Part shown: in pieces, positions 36,371 to 44,500 of the stretch
Layout: each line of letters opens with the position of its first letter
How positions within the stretch are numbered: position 1 is the first letter of the stretch
NCBI RefSeq assembly: GCF_022511165.1
Contig: NZ_JAFLSB010000007.1
Span: forward strand, 1 to 48,610
Source of the DNA: Helicobacter sp.
GTDB lineage: Bacteria; Campylobacterota; Campylobacteria; Campylobacterales; Helicobacteraceae
Direction: 5' to 3'
DNA: 48,610 nucleotides
The notes under the pieces: model-generated
Database searches by the model: none
Seen by the model: only the letters and a program-made list of their open reading frames with translations
Told to the model about the DNA's origin: nothing
Made by a program: the position numbers and the translations under genes

Positions 36371-36400
36371 CATAAACTCCTTAAATTTTATAGGAGTAGC

Positions 36401-36430
36401 ATTATATAAGTTTAGTCATTTAATGTCAAG
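36401..36430 (-). promoter_or_regulatory. Consensus promoter of clpB overlapping a HAIR-like element
   Basis: On the minus strand TTGACA (36424-36429) and TATAAT (36401-36406) are separated by exactly 17 bases, a perfect sigma-70 consensus that is rare in Helicobacter. Over the same bases CTTGACA-N7-ACTAAAC (36430-36410) matches 10 of 14 positions of the HspR operator HAIR (CTTGAGT-N7-ACTCAAG) with the right spacing. Confidence 0.75.
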
Positions 36431-36553
36431 TTTATTTATAAAATAACTGATAAGTTTTAGAATCTTGGCCTTTTTTATCAAAAGTATCAATGAAGTTATG
36501 ATTGAAAGAGTGCAAAAATTTGAGAAAAATTCAACAAGTTTGTGTAGCAAAAA

Positions 36554-37165
36554 CTAAAACTTTAAGCCCTGCATTTGCTCTTTCAAATACATACTTTTAT
36601 GCCCAAAGTCTTTATGAGTAAAAAAGGGGAGATGAAAGAAGTTTATGCCATTAGTATATGAAGCAATAAACTCATCAATATGTGCATTCTCTGGAGTTTT
36701 CTCGCCTATAAAAACTAAGCCAAGAATAGGAATCCCTCTTTGCCTTAGGGCCTCATAAGAAAGCAAAATATGATTAATCACGCCAAGATAGTATTTTGCT
36801 ACTAAAAAGCAAGGGTGCTTAAACGCGTTAATGTAATCAATCATTGTAAGATGCTCATCAATAGGTGTAAAAAGCCCTCCCGCTGTTTCTATGAGCAGAT
36901 TCTCACTTTGAGGTAAGCGAATATCAAGGGCATTGTAACGAAGATTCTCGATTTTTTTGCCAAGATGGGGTGAAGCGGGAGTTTGTAAAAAAACACCGGG
37001 TGCAAAAATACGCGTTTTTGGGCTAAAGCCACTTACACAATCGCTATCTGTGGGTGTGCCAGCTTGGATAAGCTTAAAATAATCATACATAAAAGCATTG
37101 CAAAACGCAGCACAAAAGTGCGTCTTGCCTACATCTGTATGCACTCCGCAAACATAAATTTGCAT
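36554..37165 (-). CDS. bioD: Dethiobiotin synthetase
   Basis: 203 residues. It closes the ureido ring of dethiobiotin from diaminopelargonic acid, CO2 and ATP. The BioD P-loop reads GVHTDVGKTHF, with the usual Glu-Thr-Ala-Gly-Gly (LIETAGGLFTP) in the middle. It is a little short (family about 220 residues). No other biotin genes are adjacent. It lies 180 bp from clpB, same strand, in a separate unit. Confidence 0.92.
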   Translation of the reverse strand: MQIYVCGVHTDVGKTHFCAAFCNAFMYDYFKLIQAGTPTDSDCVSGFSPKTRIFAPGVFLQTPASPHLGKKIENLRYNALDIRLPQSENLLIETAGGLFTPIDEHLTMIDYINAFKHPCFLVAKYYLGVINHILLSYEALRQRGIPILGLVFIGEKTPENAHIDEFIASYTNGINFFHLPFFTHKDFGHKSMYLKEQMQGLKF

Positions 37166-37221
37166 TCTTATATCCTAAAATGCAAATACCGCTAAGAAGT
37201 AGCACTTGCGCTTAATTGAGA

Positions 37222-38892
37222 TTAAATTTTAAAGAATGTCATATAGTTTTTAAGTGAATCAGAAATGTTTTTCAACTCATCAACGCATTTTGCTGCATTT
37301 TCCAAAGAAATTTGTGTTTCTTGTGAAAGCGTAGTAATACCTTGCATATCGTGTGAAATACTCTTCATCGTGTTTTCTTGATGGCTTGATGAAGAAGCCA
37401 CAACTTGAGCTTTTTGCAATGAATCTTGAGCTTGATTTTCTATTTCTTCTAGCGTATGCACGGAATCCATAATAAGCTTTTGTCCTCTTTCAATTTGTGG
37501 CACAATAGCTTCAATAGAGCTAACAGAAACGCCTATGTTTTCTTGGATAAGCGTAATCATATTTGCAATTTCTGTGGTTGTTGAGGCGGTGCGTTCTGCT
37601 AATTTTCGCACTTCATCAGCTACCACTGCAAAGCCTCTTCCGTGCTCTCCTGCACGCGCAGCTTCAATAGCAGCATTGAGAGCTAGGAGGTTGGTTTGAT
37701 CAGCAATTTCTGCAATCAAGTTTGCACTTCCGCCAATCTCTACAGATTGTTGTTGCAAACCACGAATATTATCTGCTGAAGTACTAATCATCTCTGTAAT
37801 TTTGCCAATTTCTTGAGCTGTTGCATTAATGATTTCCACACCTTTTGCGGAGATTTCCACACTTTTTGCGGAGTTTTCTTCTGTTTGCTTAGCGATATTT
37901 GATACCTCTATAACTGATTGATTCATTTGCTCTATTTTTTCTGCCACATTTGCCGAACTTTGCATTTGTGTATTTGCAGCACTTTGAGCTTTATGTGAAG
38001 CATTGGCTACTTGAGTGGCAGCATTATTAATTTGATTTGATGAGTGAATAATGCTCTCCACAATATCCCTTAGCTTATGCTGCATCGCGGCGATAGAGGC
38101 AAGCATTGAATCTTTGCCTCTATATACCACAGGATCAGTGAGGTTACCATTTGCAATATGTGATACAACAGATGAAGCAGTATGAGGCTCACCACCAAGT
38201 AAGTTACGCAATGTGCGTATAATAGCGATTGCAATAATAATCCCAAAAACAATACTAAATATAAGTAAAACAGAAAGCTCTACTTTAAAATCAGATACTA
38301 CTCCTCTTAGCTCTTTAGTAAGACTTTGGTTGCTATTTTCTTGATAATCAATAAATTGATTAATCTCTTTGAGCCATTGTGTGAAATAGGGCGAGAGTGT
38401 TTCAAGTATAGTTTGAGCTCTTTGAGAATCTCCAGCGAGCTTTGCTTGTGTAATTTGCACGATTAAAGGAATGCTTTTAGCCTGTGTCTCTTCAATAGCG
38501 CGTAAAATACCTAGCTGTTCTTTATTCAACATATTTGTGTTGATAAATTTTTCTCGCAAATTATCTTCTGCTTCTTTGTAAAATTGTTCCAATGAATTAA
38601 TTTGTGCCAAAAGCTCTTGTAATTTTTTTTGATTTTCGCTCTTAGTAAGCACCACATCGCGTATTGCAATTGCTCTATCATGCACACTTCCACGAAAGTT
38701 AATTGCATAACGTTGCGCAAGGGCATTGACATCATTAATTTGAGTAAGCGAATCATCAATATAGTCTACACGTTTAAAGCTCATAAATACGATAATGCAC
38801 GAAACAAGTATAGAGACACCAAAACCAAGAGCTAACATAAGAGCCACGCTCATTGTTTTCTTTGGTTGAGTTACTTTTGTTTGATCTGACAT
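37222..38892 (-). CDS. Methyl-accepting chemotaxis protein
   Basis: 556 residues. Membrane helices at about 14-36 and 205-228 enclose a periplasmic four-helix-bundle sensor of about 170 residues without a PAS or Cache motif. A HAMP-like segment follows, then the long signalling coiled coil with the invariant hairpin tip EIADQTNLLALNAAIEAARAGE around residue 400. It binds CheA and CheW and directs the flagellar motor. No C-terminal CheR-binding pentapeptide. The ligand is unknown. A T14/A14 tract lies in its promoter, so expression may be phase variable. Confidence 0.94.
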   Translation of the reverse strand: MSDQTKVTQPKKTMSVALMLALGFGVSILVSCIIVFMSFKRVDYIDDSLTQINDVNALAQRYAINFRGSVHDRAIAIRDVVLTKSENQKKLQELLAQINSLEQFYKEAEDNLREKFINTNMLNKEQLGILRAIEETQAKSIPLIVQITQAKLAGDSQRAQTILETLSPYFTQWLKEINQFIDYQENSNQSLTKELRGVVSDFKVELSVLLIFSIVFGIIIAIAIIRTLRNLLGGEPHTASSVVSHIANGNLTDPVVYRGKDSMLASIAAMQHKLRDIVESIIHSSNQINNAATQVANASHKAQSAANTQMQSSANVAEKIEQMNQSVIEVSNIAKQTEENSAKSVEISAKGVEIINATAQEIGKITEMISTSADNIRGLQQQSVEIGGSANLIAEIADQTNLLALNAAIEAARAGEHGRGFAVVADEVRKLAERTASTTTEIANMITLIQENIGVSVSSIEAIVPQIERGQKLIMDSVHTLEEIENQAQDSLQKAQVVASSSSHQENTMKSISHDMQGITTLSQETQISLENAAKCVDELKNISDSLKNYMTFFKI

Positions 38893-38938
38893 TGTCCAAT
38901 ATTCTCCTTAAAGTGAAAAAATGCTTAGGTAAATCGAC

Positions 38939-38963
38939 ATTATACATCGTTTTTTTTTTTTTT
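38939..38963 (-). promoter_or_regulatory. Promoter of the chemoreceptor gene with A14 tract
   Basis: On the minus strand an A14 run (T14 at 38950-38963) is followed after five bases by TATAAT (38944-38939), about 47 bases upstream of the receptor ATG. The run lies where the -35 region should be. It also sits about 90 bp upstream of ccoS on the other strand. Confidence 0.65.
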
Positions 38964-39053
38964 GATAAATCTATGATTAATATCATTTGTTTAATTTCAC
39001 TTATCTCAAAACTGCTAGAATCACCACATCTCATTGATGAAAGGCTTAAATGA

Positions 39054-39272
39054 ATGGCTACTGAAATGATAGCAGTGATGCTTGGCGTATCTTTGGTGCT
39101 TGGTTTATTTGGCTTGCTTGCCTTTATATGGGGTTTGAAGAATGGGCAATTTGATGATGCAAATAAAATGATGCAGGGTGTGCTTTTTGATTCCGTAGAG
39201 GATTTAAACCTTGCAGCAAAAGCTGACAAAAAGCAGAAAAAAACAATGACTCAAGACAAGGAGCAGGAATGA
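39054..39272 (+). CDS. ccoS: cbb3-type cytochrome oxidase assembly protein CcoS
   Basis: 72 residues. One membrane helix at the N-terminus (about 6-29) ends in FIWGLKNGQFDDANKM, the conserved CcoS motif, followed by a short charged tail. CcoS is needed to insert cofactors into cbb3 oxidase. An AAAGG site lies upstream. The stop overlaps the next start (ATGA). Confidence 0.92.
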   Translation: MATEMIAVMLGVSLVLGLFGLLAFIWGLKNGQFDDANKMMQGVLFDSVEDLNLAAKADKKQKKTMTQDKEQE

Positions 39273-40243
39273 GTAAAATATATGATGTGGGTGTAGTAGG
39301 CTGTGGTCCTGCGGGTATCAGCGCGGCTTTAGAATCTACGAAGGCAGGTTTAAGCGTGATTGCACTTGAAAAAGGTGAAGCGCATAATATGAGTATTCGC
39401 AAATTTTACAAAGAGGGCAAACGCGTTGATAGAGATTATAAAGGGCAAGTTGTAGAATTAAAAGGACATATTAACTTTAAAGATGGCACGAGGGAGAGCA
39501 CTTTAGCTTTTTTTGATGAGATTGTCTCTCCCTTAGAGATAGTCTATCAAAGTGATGTAGAATCAATCGTGCCTTTTACAGAAAGTAACGAAAAAGGCTT
39601 TAGTATCAATACGACAAATAATCAAAGCTATAAAGTGCGCTATGTGGCTATTTGTATTGGCAAAATGGGACAACCTAACAAGCCAAGCTACCCTTTTCCA
39701 CCAAGTGTGCGAAAATGTATTAATTTCAATGCAAATGATGCCAAAAGCAATGAAAAGATTCTCGTTGTGGGCGGTGGAAACTCCGCAGTGGAATATGCCT
39801 ATGATTTAGCGCAAAATGCACAAAATGGCGGGAGCGTAACGCTCAATTATCGCCGCAGCGAATTTAGTCGTATTAATGATACCAATGCCGCAGGGCTTCA
39901 AAAGATTATCGCAAATGGCACACTTCAAACAAAGCTTGGTATTGATATTACAGAACTTAGCGATGAAAATGGGAAGGTGGGCGTGCATTTTAGCGATGGG
40001 AGTAAAGAAAGCTTTGAACGCGTAATTTATGCTATCGGCGGGGCTTCTCCTGTTGATTTTTTAAAAAAATGCTCGATTGAAACTGATGAAAAAGGGGTGC
40101 CACTCTGTTTGCAATCGTGGGAAACTCATACAAAAAATATCTTTGTAGCAGGGGATATTGCGCTTAAAAGCGGCGGTTCGATTGCTGCGGCGATTAAATG
40201 TGGCTATGATATTGCCCAAGAAATTGCAAAAAGGGTGAAGTAA
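39269..40243 (+). CDS. Thioredoxin-reductase-like flavoprotein without CxxC
   Basis: 324 residues. It has the FAD motif VGVVGCGPAGISAALES, the NAD(P)H motif ILVVGGGNSAVEYAYDLA, and IFVAGDIALKSGGSI. The redox-active CxxC of TrxB is absent. This makes it like YpdA/Bdr (bacillithiol disulfide reductase family) or ferredoxin/flavodoxin NADP reductases of the TrxR type; H. pylori has a similar second TrxR-like protein, from memory. Coupled with ccoS, it might work in redox maturation of the oxidase, which is inference. Confidence 0.83.
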   Translation: MSKIYDVGVVGCGPAGISAALESTKAGLSVIALEKGEAHNMSIRKFYKEGKRVDRDYKGQVVELKGHINFKDGTRESTLAFFDEIVSPLEIVYQSDVESIVPFTESNEKGFSINTTNNQSYKVRYVAICIGKMGQPNKPSYPFPPSVRKCINFNANDAKSNEKILVVGGGNSAVEYAYDLAQNAQNGGSVTLNYRRSEFSRINDTNAAGLQKIIANGTLQTKLGIDITELSDENGKVGVHFSDGSKESFERVIYAIGGASPVDFLKKCSIETDEKGVPLCLQSWETHTKNIFVAGDIALKSGGSIAAAIKCGYDIAQEIAKRVK

Positions 40244-40296
40244 ATAGCAGATTCTGTAAATAGTAGATTCTAAAATAAAGCAAGATAAGAATCTGC
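40242..40296. repeat. 16-bp tandem repeat and inverted AGATTCT words after the flavoprotein gene
   Basis: AAATAGCAGATTCT (40242-40255) is repeated as AAATAGTAGATTCT (40258-40271), period 16. GCAGATTCT (40247-40255) pairs exactly with AGAATCTGC (40288-40296). It directly follows the stop codon and may form a weak transcript end. Confidence 0.6.
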
Positions 40297-40311
40297 AAAA
40301 GAAAAGTTTAT

Positions 40312-40497
40312 ATGCGTGTGGTATATGCGCTAATGCTATGTATTATGGGGGCATTTGGGGCAAAGCTTTGCTATATTGGAGCAGAGCATCGTTTGCTCTT
40401 TGATAATAGAGAGTGTGAGATTTTGTATCAAAGCCTTGATATAGATGATTCTAATCCCCCCTCCCTTTCAGTTTCTCCGCTTTATACTACGCGATGA
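40312..40497 (+). CDS. Small hypothetical protein, possible exported peptide
   Basis: 61 residues. It starts MRVVYALMLCIMGAFGA, which looks like a signal peptide with a possible cleavage after AFGA. A short mature part with two Cys and an acidic stretch (LDIDDSNPPSLS) follows. No good ribosome binding site. A convincing terminator follows at 40511, which supports transcription through it. I do not recognise it. Confidence 0.4.
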   Translation: MRVVYALMLCIMGAFGAKLCYIGAEHRLLFDNRECEILYQSLDIDDSNPPSLSVSPLYTTR

Positions 40498-40510
40498 TTT
40501 TAATATTTCA

Positions 40511-40534
40511 AAAGGCATTATTAAATGCTTTTTT
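40511..40534 (+). terminator. Rho-independent terminator
   Basis: AAAGGCATT, loop ATTA, AATGCTTTT with one G-T pair, running into a T6 stretch. It ends the ccoS-flavoprotein-(small ORF) transcript before the convergent flagellar operon. Confidence 0.75.
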
Positions 40535-40646
40535 GCAAGAATCTGCTTAATCACTTAATATTATCAAATGTTTTAGCCTTGTATGCGATTTGCTCGTTTT
40601 AGGATTTAGAGCTTGTAAAAGCTAAGGCTTAGAGGTAAAGAGGAGT

Positions 40647-41474
40647 TTAGCCTCGCAGCTGCTCTAATCTATCGCGTTTTGTGCCTATATCTGTGATTTG
40701 TATGCCGAAGTTCCCATCGACAATCACCACTTCGCCCTTAGCAATTACCTTATCATCGACAAGAATCTCAAGCGGATCATTGGCGAGCTGATTAAGCTCT
40801 ATCACGCTCCCAATATCCATTGCAATCACATCTTTAAGCAACATTCGCTTTTGCCCGATGCGCACTTTGACATTAAGACGCACATCAAGAATCATATTGA
40901 TATTTTTAAATTCTGTGGGCGAGAGTGTAGGAGAGCCTGCTGATTCTGCTTTATTATTTTGTGATTGATCATTTTTTTCAAATAATTCCGTAAAGCCTGC
41001 ATTAGCTAAAATCGTAAAAACTGCCTGAATAGAATCAAGTGAGAAATTAAACACATAAGCCTTATTAAAACGTGATAAATCTATCTCATCTGTAACAAAT
41101 TCAATATTTGTGCAGGTAAAATTAAGCTTTGGAAGTTCCTTTTGCGCATTTAAAGAGGTTGAAACTGCACCAACGATATTTGCACATATCTCTTTGACTG
41201 CATCTAAATCATCAGGACTCATTTCAGTTTTTGTCTCACCATCGCCTCCTAGCATCATATCAGCTAAAGCCGTCCCCATTGCCACAGGAATCACCATAGC
41301 AAGCTCACCGGTCCCTTCGCCACTTACAGCAATATAGCTAATCGAATAAGGCACAGGGAGATTTTCAAGACTTACATTTGCATCACTTGTGTGCGTTACA
41401 CTAGGCGTTTTGCCCATTAAGCCCTCAAGCGTGGCAATAGTCTCTGCAACAATTAAATCTATAAAGGCTTTCAT
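40647..41474 (-). CDS. fliY: Flagellar motor switch protein FliY
   Basis: 275 residues. The N-terminal part resembles FliM/CheC domains (SPDDLDAVKEICANIVGAVSTSLN is the CheC-type helix). The C-terminal SpoA domain of FliN type (ILDVRLNVKVRIGQ, DIGSVIELNQLANDPLEILV) builds the C-ring. In epsilonproteobacteria FliY works beside FliN and FliM. The ATG overlaps the fliM stop (ATGA). Last gene of the cluster in the window. Confidence 0.93.
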   Translation of the reverse strand: MKAFIDLIVAETIATLEGLMGKTPSVTHTSDANVSLENLPVPYSISYIAVSGEGTGELAMVIPVAMGTALADMMLGGDGETKTEMSPDDLDAVKEICANIVGAVSTSLNAQKELPKLNFTCTNIEFVTDEIDLSRFNKAYVFNFSLDSIQAVFTILANAGFTELFEKNDQSQNNKAESAGSPTLSPTEFKNINMILDVRLNVKVRIGQKRMLLKDVIAMDIGSVIELNQLANDPLEILVDDKVIAKGEVVIVDGNFGIQITDIGTKRDRLEQLRG

Positions 41475-42532
41475 TCTCCCTCCTCTGCAATATCAGCAAT
41501 TTTATTCTTGCGTTGTGATTCAAGCATTTCAAGTACTTCTTTGACTTGGTCTTTTTCTGTTTTAATAATTTCTTTAATCCGCAGAGTTTTACGATAACGT
41601 TGCAAACCAAATGTGGCAATAAACTTTTCGCGTCCATCAACAGAGACAATCGTTGTATCATCAGCGACAGTATCAAGGCGCACAATATCGCCCACTTTCA
41701 AATCAAGCACTTCTTTGAGTGTTAGGGTTGCTTCACCTAAATACCCATTGACAACCACACTTGCTCCTGCAACAAGTGCTTGAAGTTCTTTGTTACGACT
41801 TTTCTTTGAGCTAGTATCACTTAACATCAAATCACGACTTGCCAAACGTGAAAGCACGGTTTCAAGCGAAATCACAGGATAGCAAATACTCATCATACCG
41901 CTACTATGCCCGATGATAATCTCCATTACCACCATAATAACAATTTCATTTTGCGCCACGATTTGCACCACATTAGGGCTTGATTCTTTTGCATCAACGG
42001 TAGGAAAAATTTCTGTGATAGAAGACCACGCTTCTTTGAGATTCTGCATAATTTGTCGTAAAAGCGTATCGAGGAGATTCACTTCAATATCGCTAAACTC
42101 ACGCGAACTTTCATAAGGGTCGCCTTTACCACCCAAAAGTCTATCAATCATAGGAAAGGCAATGCTTGGGTTAATCTCCAAAATGGCTGCACCTTCAAGT
42201 GGCTTCATCGAAAAAATATTAAAGCTCGTTGGGCTTGGCAAACTCATCAAAAACTCACCATAAGTCATTTGATCCACACTATGGAGCTGAATCTCCACAA
42301 TACTTCTCATTACCGCTGAAATTTGTGAAGAGAGAGAACGTGCCATTTTGTCGTGGATTGACTTAAAGGCGCGAAGTTGTTCTTTACTTACACGATTTGG
42401 ACGCTTAAAGTCATAGAGCGTAACTTGCTTTTGATGAGTTAAATCCTGCTTGTCTATATCGCTAACGTCGCCATCATCATCGACAACATTTAAAAGAGCA
42501 TCAATCTCTTCTTGACTTAATATATCAGCCAT
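41471..42532 (-). CDS. fliM: Flagellar motor switch protein FliM
   Basis: 353 residues. It starts MADILSQEEIDALLNVV, the CheY-phosphate binding peptide of FliM. The middle CheC-like domain (GGKGDPYESSREFSDIEVNLL) and a C-terminal SpoA domain (LKVGDIVRLDTVADDTTIVSVDGR) follow. It forms the C-ring and sets the direction of rotation. The start lies 8 bases inside the end of fliA. Confidence 0.96.
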   Translation of the reverse strand: MADILSQEEIDALLNVVDDDGDVSDIDKQDLTHQKQVTLYDFKRPNRVSKEQLRAFKSIHDKMARSLSSQISAVMRSIVEIQLHSVDQMTYGEFLMSLPSPTSFNIFSMKPLEGAAILEINPSIAFPMIDRLLGGKGDPYESSREFSDIEVNLLDTLLRQIMQNLKEAWSSITEIFPTVDAKESSPNVVQIVAQNEIVIMVVMEIIIGHSSGMMSICYPVISLETVLSRLASRDLMLSDTSSKKSRNKELQALVAGASVVVNGYLGEATLTLKEVLDLKVGDIVRLDTVADDTTIVSVDGREKFIATFGLQRYRKTLRIKEIIKTEKDQVKEVLEMLESQRKNKIADIAEEGE

Positions 42533-43232
42533 TTATATCTCCTAGTCCTTGTCGAATTTTCTTAATTACTTCTTTTGCAATCTGCGAAATACGAGATTCT
42601 GTAATATCAAGAATCTCACTAATTTCTTTGAGGCTAAGCTCCTCAAAATAATAAAGTTGAATTACCATTTGCTCCCTCTTGCTAAGCTTTTTAAGGATAT
42701 TATGAATAAGCTCCATAAGCTCCTCTTTTTGCACATCTTCTACGATATTTTCAGCACAAATGGCATTGTATTGCTCATCAATTGGCACAAGTGCATATAT
42801 ATCAGAAGCCACACGCGCTTCTTTAATCTTTGCTATATCCTCATTTAAAACCTTTGCGAGATATTCATCGCTTGGCTCTTCTTGGTGGTCGTTAAAATAT
42901 TTTGATATTTCATAATCAATGCTTTTTACAAGCCTACGATTCGCGCGTGAGAGAACATCAAGGCTGCGCAAATAATCAAGCATTGCTCCATTCACGCGCG
43001 TTTTAGCAAAGCCCCAAAATGAATCATTGAGGCTACTATCATAACGTCTTGCAAGTTTGATAAGCTCTTCTGTGCCAATAGATACAAGGTCCGCCATTTC
43101 AATAGAGCTTGGCAGGCGCTCTTTAAGGCGAAATGCCATTGCTTTAACCGCTGGGAGATATTGCAAGGCAAGCTCATCTTGAGCATGCTTGAGTGTTTGA
43201 TTGTATCCATTGCCTTGACTTATACTTTTCAC
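42525..43232 (-). CDS. fliA: Flagellar sigma factor 28 (FliA)
   Basis: 235 residues from GTG 43232, with GGGGGAAAGG upstream. Region 2 reads SFWGFAKTRVNGAMLDYLRSLD and region 4 SKREQMVIQLYYFEELSLKEI, with the helix-turn-helix ITESRISQI. It directs RNA polymerase to late flagellar genes such as flagellin and is held back by FlgM. It sits between the small membrane protein (12 bp gap) and fliM. Confidence 0.95.
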   Translation of the reverse strand: MKSISQGNGYNQTLKHAQDELALQYLPAVKAMAFRLKERLPSSIEMADLVSIGTEELIKLARRYDSSLNDSFWGFAKTRVNGAMLDYLRSLDVLSRANRRLVKSIDYEISKYFNDHQEEPSDEYLAKVLNEDIAKIKEARVASDIYALVPIDEQYNAICAENIVEDVQKEELMELIHNILKKLSKREQMVIQLYYFEELSLKEISEILDITESRISQIAKEVIKKIRQGLGDING

Positions 43233-43244
43233 GCACCTTTCCCC

Positions 43245-43589
43245 CTAGTTTGCATTATCATTTTGCTGCTGCATTTCTTCTTCATCATCAGCCTCTATAC
43301 TGCGGATAAAATTGCGAATCTTAACAGATTCTTTTTCTCGTCTATCAAATTCAAGGCGATAAAATTCTAAATTATTTTCTAACTTGCTCTTTTTAAGCTT
43401 AGAACGTTCAAAATCAAGAAACCAAAAGTGCAACGATACACTCACTACTACGATAAGATACATACCTAGTGTTGTTATGATTGTCCATAGTACCATAATT
43501 TCAGGTTCATCAAACTTGCTAATAGAAAAAGCAAGTCCTATAAAAAACCCTGCCACGATGCTAAAACTCATAAAATTATCTGGTTTCAT
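43245..43589 (-). CDS. Small membrane protein of the flagellar cluster
   Basis: 114 residues. Two membrane helices (about 8-22 and 35-57) are followed by a charged cytoplasmic coiled coil and a Glu/Gln-rich end (DDEEEMQQQNDN). It lies between flhG and fliA; I recall a protein of the same size in the same place in H. pylori. Function unknown. A motility role is suggested by position only. Confidence 0.72.
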   Translation of the reverse strand: MKPDNFMSFSIVAGFFIGLAFSISKFDEPEIMVLWTIITTLGMYLIVVVSVSLHFWFLDFERSKLKKSKLENNLEFYRLEFDRREKESVKIRNFIRSIEADDEEEMQQQNDNAN

Positions 43590-43609
43590 ACCCTGCCTTT
43601 ATCTAATCC

Positions 43610-44482
43610 CTAAAAGTAACCAAACACTCGCCTCAAAAAATGAGCAAAATGCTGCTTTTGAGGTAAAGTAAGCATATTGCGTTCCACCTTAGTCAATAGA
43701 TTTTGAACAATACTTTCTATTTGTCCGCTTACTGCGCTCAAAGGCTCTGCTTTGACAAAAAGCTCTCGTTGGCGCACAGCTTTTGCCACGACTTGGCTTT
43801 GCTCAATAAAACCAAGCGAATGTAATTGCAATGAAGGGATATTTTTGTGTGCCAATCCTACAATACGTTCAAAAACAAGCTGTGATTCTTTGGCATTTTT
43901 TACCATATTGAGAATCATAAATATTTCATTATGTTTTTTGCTATTAAGCTTAATGGTCGCATACGCATCAGTAAGTGCCGATGGATCGGGCATAGTAACT
44001 ACCACGACAATATCACTTGCATCTAAAAAATCCTGCGTAACACCGCCAATCCCCGCACCTGTATCAATAATCATATAATCAATATCATCTAAAATATCAC
44101 TTTCTTGCAAAAAACGCTCAAATACACCACTCTTAGCGTATTTGAGAATCTCTTCCCCACTATCTCCGGGGACAAGATATAATCCCTCTTCTATGGGGTG
44201 GATAATCTCCTGAAAGCTCGCTTCCCCGCGCAATGCGTGAAGGATATTTTTTTGTGAGCGCACCCCAAAAATCAAATCAAGATTTGCCAAGCCAATATCT
44301 GCATCAAAAACCGCTACTCTTTTTTTATTTTTCCATAAACAATATGCCAAATTCGCGCTTATGCTTGATTTTCCCACGCCTCCCTTGCCTGAAGTGATAG
44401 CTATAAATTTTGTGGCGCTCAAGTTGCGTTTATCTTGGCTTTGAACAAGAGATTGAAGCTCATAGGCTTGGTTTTGTATCAT
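43610..44482 (-). CDS. flhG: Flagellar number regulator FlhG (MinD-like ATPase)
   Basis: 290 residues. A deviant Walker A ITSGKGGVGKSSISANLA, an ADIGLANLDLI switch, and DYMIIDTGAGIGG as Walker B mark the MinD/ParA fold. FlhG works against FlhF to limit the number of polar flagella. An N-terminal helix (LQSLVQSQ) resembles the FlhF-activating DQAxxLR segment. 18 bp downstream of flhF. Confidence 0.94.
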   Translation of the reverse strand: MIQNQAYELQSLVQSQDKRNLSATKFIAITSGKGGVGKSSISANLAYCLWKNKKRVAVFDADIGLANLDLIFGVRSQKNILHALRGEASFQEIIHPIEEGLYLVPGDSGEEILKYAKSGVFERFLQESDILDDIDYMIIDTGAGIGGVTQDFLDASDIVVVVTMPDPSALTDAYATIKLNSKKHNEIFMILNMVKNAKESQLVFERIVGLAHKNIPSLQLHSLGFIEQSQVVAKAVRQRELFVKAEPLSAVSGQIESIVQNLLTKVERNMLTLPQKQHFAHFLRRVFGYF

Positions 44483-44500
44483 TTATGCCTCTTTACATAA

